Shown: one piece after another, positions 61,971-64,000 of the stretch | Layout: every line of letters begins with the position of its first letter | Position numbering within the stretch: the stretch's first letter is position 1 | Source of the DNA: Demequina sp. NBRC 110055 | GTDB taxonomy: Bacteria > Actinomycetota > Actinomycetes > Actinomycetales > Demequinaceae | DNA: 64,000 nucleotides | Assembly (NCBI RefSeq): GCF_002090135.1 | Contig: NZ_BBRL01000006.1 | Span: 62,001-126,000, forward strand | Reading direction: 5' to 3' | Made by a program: the position numbers and the translations under genes | Notes under the pieces: generated by a model | Told to the model about the DNA's origin: nothing | The model's database searches: none | Seen by the model: only the letters and a program-made list of their open reading frames with translations

Positions 61971-62915
61971 TCAGCGGCGGGCGCGCGGGTGGCTGGTGGC
62001 GTAGACCTCGCGCAGGGCGTCCTGGGTGACGGCGGTATAGATCTGGGTGGTCGTGACGGACGCGTGGCCCAGCAGTTCCTGCACCACGCGCACGTCGGCG
62101 CCCCCCGAAAGCAGGTGGGTGGCGAAGGAGTGACGCAGCGTGTGCGGGGACACGTCGGCGACCCCGGCGCGCTCCGAGGCCACCTTCAGGATGGTCCAGG
62201 CACTCTGGCGCGACAGACGACCCCCGCGGGTGTTGAGGAAGAGCGCGGGTGTACCCGCACCAGCCTGCGCGAGCGGTGAGCGCGCACGCACCAGATAGGC
62301 GTGCAGTTCTCGCGCGGCGTAGCCGCCGATGGGCACGACACGCTCCTTGCGCCCCTTCCCTCGCAGCAGCACCGCTTCCTCGCCCTCGGCAAGCGTCACA
62401 TCGTCCACATCGAGGCCCACGGCCTCGGAGATACGTGCGCCGGTCGCGTACACGAGTTCGAGCAACGCGCGGTCACGCAACGGCGCCGGGCCGTCGCCCG
62501 CCGACGCGGCCTCCAGGATCGCCTCGACGTGGCCCGTCGAGATGGCCTTGGGCAGGCGCTGCGGGATGGCCCGCGGCTTCACGTCGCTCGCCGCGTCGAA
62601 CGTGCTCCACCCCTCGGCCAGCGCGAAGCGGTGCCAGCCGCGGACGGCGACGACGGTGCGGGAGGCCGATGCCGGCGCGAGCGGCCGCCCGCCGTCGACT
62701 CCCGTACCGATGGCTTGGGCGAAGTCCGCGACGTCCGTGCGGGTCACCTCGTCCATGGCGGCTCGCTCGCGCGTGGCGAGGAAGCGGGTGTAGCGCGTGA
62801 GGTCGCGCCGGTAGGCAGCGAGGGTGTTGGCGCTCAGCCCGCGCTCGACCGCGACGTGAGCGAGGTACGCCTCGCGCGCCTCGTCGATGCCGAACACCGC
62901 GTCGTTGCCGGTCAC
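61971..62915 (-). CDS. xerD: Tyrosine site-specific recombinase XerD
   Basis: 314 residues. Tyrosine-recombinase residues: Arg in GARISEAVG (about 158), Lys in RGKGRKERVV, HTLRHSFATHLL (HxxR, about 256-261), GHASVTTTQIYT (His about 283, Tyr 292). The N-terminal SAM-like domain is complete (about 8-100). Resolves chromosome dimers at dif. GTG 62915 gives a normal XerD N-terminus (FGIDEAREAYLAHVAVERGLSANTLAAYRRDL). Located beside the segregation genes. Confidence 0.94.
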   Translation of the reverse strand: MTGNDAVFGIDEAREAYLAHVAVERGLSANTLAAYRRDLTRYTRFLATRERAAMDEVTRTDVADFAQAIGTGVDGGRPLAPASASRTVVAVRGWHRFALAEGWSTFDAASDVKPRAIPQRLPKAISTGHVEAILEAASAGDGPAPLRDRALLELVYATGARISEAVGLDVDDVTLAEGEEAVLLRGKGRKERVVPIGGYAARELHAYLVRARSPLAQAGAGTPALFLNTRGGRLSRQSAWTILKVASERAGVADVSPHTLRHSFATHLLSGGADVRVVQELLGHASVTTTQIYTAVTQDALREVYATSHPRARR

Positions 62916-62929
62916 TCGGTCACCCCGGT

Positions 62930-63895
62930 TCAGCCGGCCCAGACGGTCAGGGCCTCCGGCAGGAACGGGTCCACCATGATGGCCGCGAACACGACGGTGA
63001 GGTAGGTGATCGAGTCGTGGAAGAGCCGCATTTCCTTCAGTTTCGCCTCGTCGCGCTGGGCGCGACGGTACAGGCGGATGCAGCCGGTCATGAACCAGGC
63101 TCCCGCCGCGGCGGCGACGCCGGCGTAGACCCACGTCATACCCGCCACGGGAACGAGGATCAGCGTCGTCGCGACCATCGCGGAGGCGTAGCCGATCATC
63201 TCGACGGCCACGCGGCGGCTGCTCGCGAGCACGGGCAGCATGGGCACCTCGGCGCGCGCGTAGTCGCGCTTGAACTTCATGGACAGCGGCCAATAGTGCG
63301 GGGGCGTCCAGAAGAAGATGATGAGAAAGAGCAGCACGGGAGTCCACGACAGCGACTGCGTCACCGCGGCCCACCCGATCAGCACCGGCATGCACCCCGC
63401 GGCGCCGCCCCACACGATGTTCTGGGCCGTGCGACGCTTGAGAATCATCGTGTAGATGACGACGTAGCCGACGATGGCCGCGACGGAGAGCACCGACGCG
63501 AGGGGCGAGCCGACGACCACCCAGAACCACGCGGTCGACACGACGGCGAGGATGGAGGCAAACGTGAGTGCCTCGGAGGGCGTCACCTTGCCCGTGACGA
63601 GCGGACGCCCCTTGGTGCGGTTCATCACGGCGTCGATGTCGCGGTCGAGGTACATGTTGTACGCGTTCGCGGCGCCGGCGGACAGGTATCCGCCCACGAC
63701 GGTGGTGACGAGCAGGGTCCACGAGGGGAAGCCGTCAGCGGCGAGGATCATCGCGGGCACCGTGGTGACGAGCAGAAGCTCGATGATCCGCGGCTTGGTC
63801 AGCGCGACGTAGGCCTTCGCCTTGTCCCCGGCGGAGATGCGCGATGATCCGGGAGTGCTCGCGCGACGGGACGCGGCAGAGGTGGCCTGGGACAT
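62930..63895 (-). CDS. ctaB: Protoheme IX farnesyltransferase (heme O synthase)
   Basis: 321 residues, UbiA-type prenyltransferase. [39 protein letters not shown] (NxxxDxxxD, about 79-100) and the second Asp region [25 protein letters not shown]. Nine or so membrane helices. Makes heme O for the aa3-type cytochrome oxidase. ATG 63895 has TACCAT 7 nt upstream; ATG 63904 lies inside that element. Confidence 0.94.
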   Translation of the reverse strand: MSQATSAASRRASTPGSSRISAGDKAKAYVALTKPRIIELLLVTTVPAMILAADGFPSWTLLVTTVVGGYLSAGAANAYNMYLDRDIDAVMNRTKGRPLVTGKVTPSEALTFASILAVVSTAWFWVVVGSPLASVLSVAAIVGYVVIYTMILKRRTAQNIVWGGAAGCMPVLIGWAAVTQSLSWTPVLLFLIIFFWTPPHYWPLSMKFKRDYARAEVPMLPVLASSRRVAVEMIGYASAMVATTLILVPVAGMTWVYAGVAAAAGAWFMTGCIRLYRRAQRDEAKLKEMRLFHDSITYLTVVFAAIMVDPFLPEALTVWAG

Positions 63896-63902
63896 GGGCT
63901 CC

Positions 63903-63908
63903 ATGGTA
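63903..63908 (-). promoter_or_regulatory. -10 element TACCAT of ctaB
   Basis: TACCAT, 7 nt before ATG 63895 on the minus strand. Confidence 0.5.
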
Positions 63909-64000
63909 CCGGTGCACCGCGCTCCGCCGTGCGAGCGGCACACGCCGGTCCCGCTTGCCGACCCCCGCCACTTCGCGCGCGCTCAGATTGCCGCCATGTA

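Noticed and set aside
63990..64000. Start codon of a further plus-strand gene near the right edge (ATG about 63996)
   Set aside because: Too few bases to judge; no ribosome binding site or -10 seen.

Overview
The window is a high-GC (roughly 70 % by eye) actinobacterial chromosome segment. The tightly packed minus-strand block ctaB, xerD, parA, scpA, scpB, rluB, aroH, tyrA, cmk, plsC-like, der at the right end, the GC-ending codons, GTG starts, a GNAT-associated SH3-like domain of the Rv0428c type and a FabG4/HtdX/thiolase lipid cluster all point to Actinobacteria, probably Micrococcales (Demequina/Cellulomonas-like; inference only). There are no rRNA genes, CRISPR arrays or recognisable insertion sequences. 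One tRNA-Pro(GGG) is present.

Layout. 1-8.8 kb: end of a small stress-type protein, an Abhydrolase_9 membrane esterase, putA with a divergent LysR regulator, an EI24/CysZ-like membrane protein and an amidohydrolase. 8.9-20.6 kb: OsmC protein, carboxylesterase, DUF222-HNH nuclease, a NUDIX-NYN fusion, two cell-wall peptidases (M23 and VanY/M15), a DEAD-box helicase, and a PadR regulator with an AarF/UbiB kinase. 20.7-24.5 kb: crotonase, two SDR proteins, thioredoxin under a CsoR-type operator. 24.8-35.1 kb: an accessory stretch with a coiled-coil orphan, ArsR-SRPBCC pair, gene remnants, two TetR regulators (one a tandem double-TetR protein), a GH3 glucosidase-MFS sugar operon and an LLM oxidoreductase operon. 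35.1-43.6 kb: 23S/16S-type methyltransferase with a leader ORF, zinc-ribbon SDR, tRNA-Pro, YitT protein, MetE-like methyltransferase, Pr6Pr protein, FAD oxidoreductase, MFS exporter. 43.7-52.2 kb: fatty-acid cluster (acyl-CoA dehydrogenase/oxidase, TetR, thiolase, FabG4-like reductase, MaoC hydratase, thioesterase, acyl-CoA ligase). 52.2-54.5 kb: GGDEF protein and two DUF proteins. 54.5-63.9 kb: the conserved der-to-ctaB block, serving ribosome assembly, aromatic amino acid synthesis and chromosome segregation.

The most striking signal is not a gene. A short sequence, GGCCGATGCC(G), recurs on both strands far more often than base composition predicts (by hand about 32 copies of the 10-mer and 57 of its 8-mer core GCCGATGC). 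It is placed in coding DNA almost only in three permissive reading frames, and forms inverted pairs inside intergenic hairpins. This is how Neisseria DUS and Haemophilus USS DNA-uptake sequences are distributed. The 10-mer is absent from about 23.6 to 35.4 kb, which is the accessory stretch. A second pattern is a -10 hexamer (TANNNT) exactly 6-7 nt before many start codons, indicating widespread leaderless transcription.
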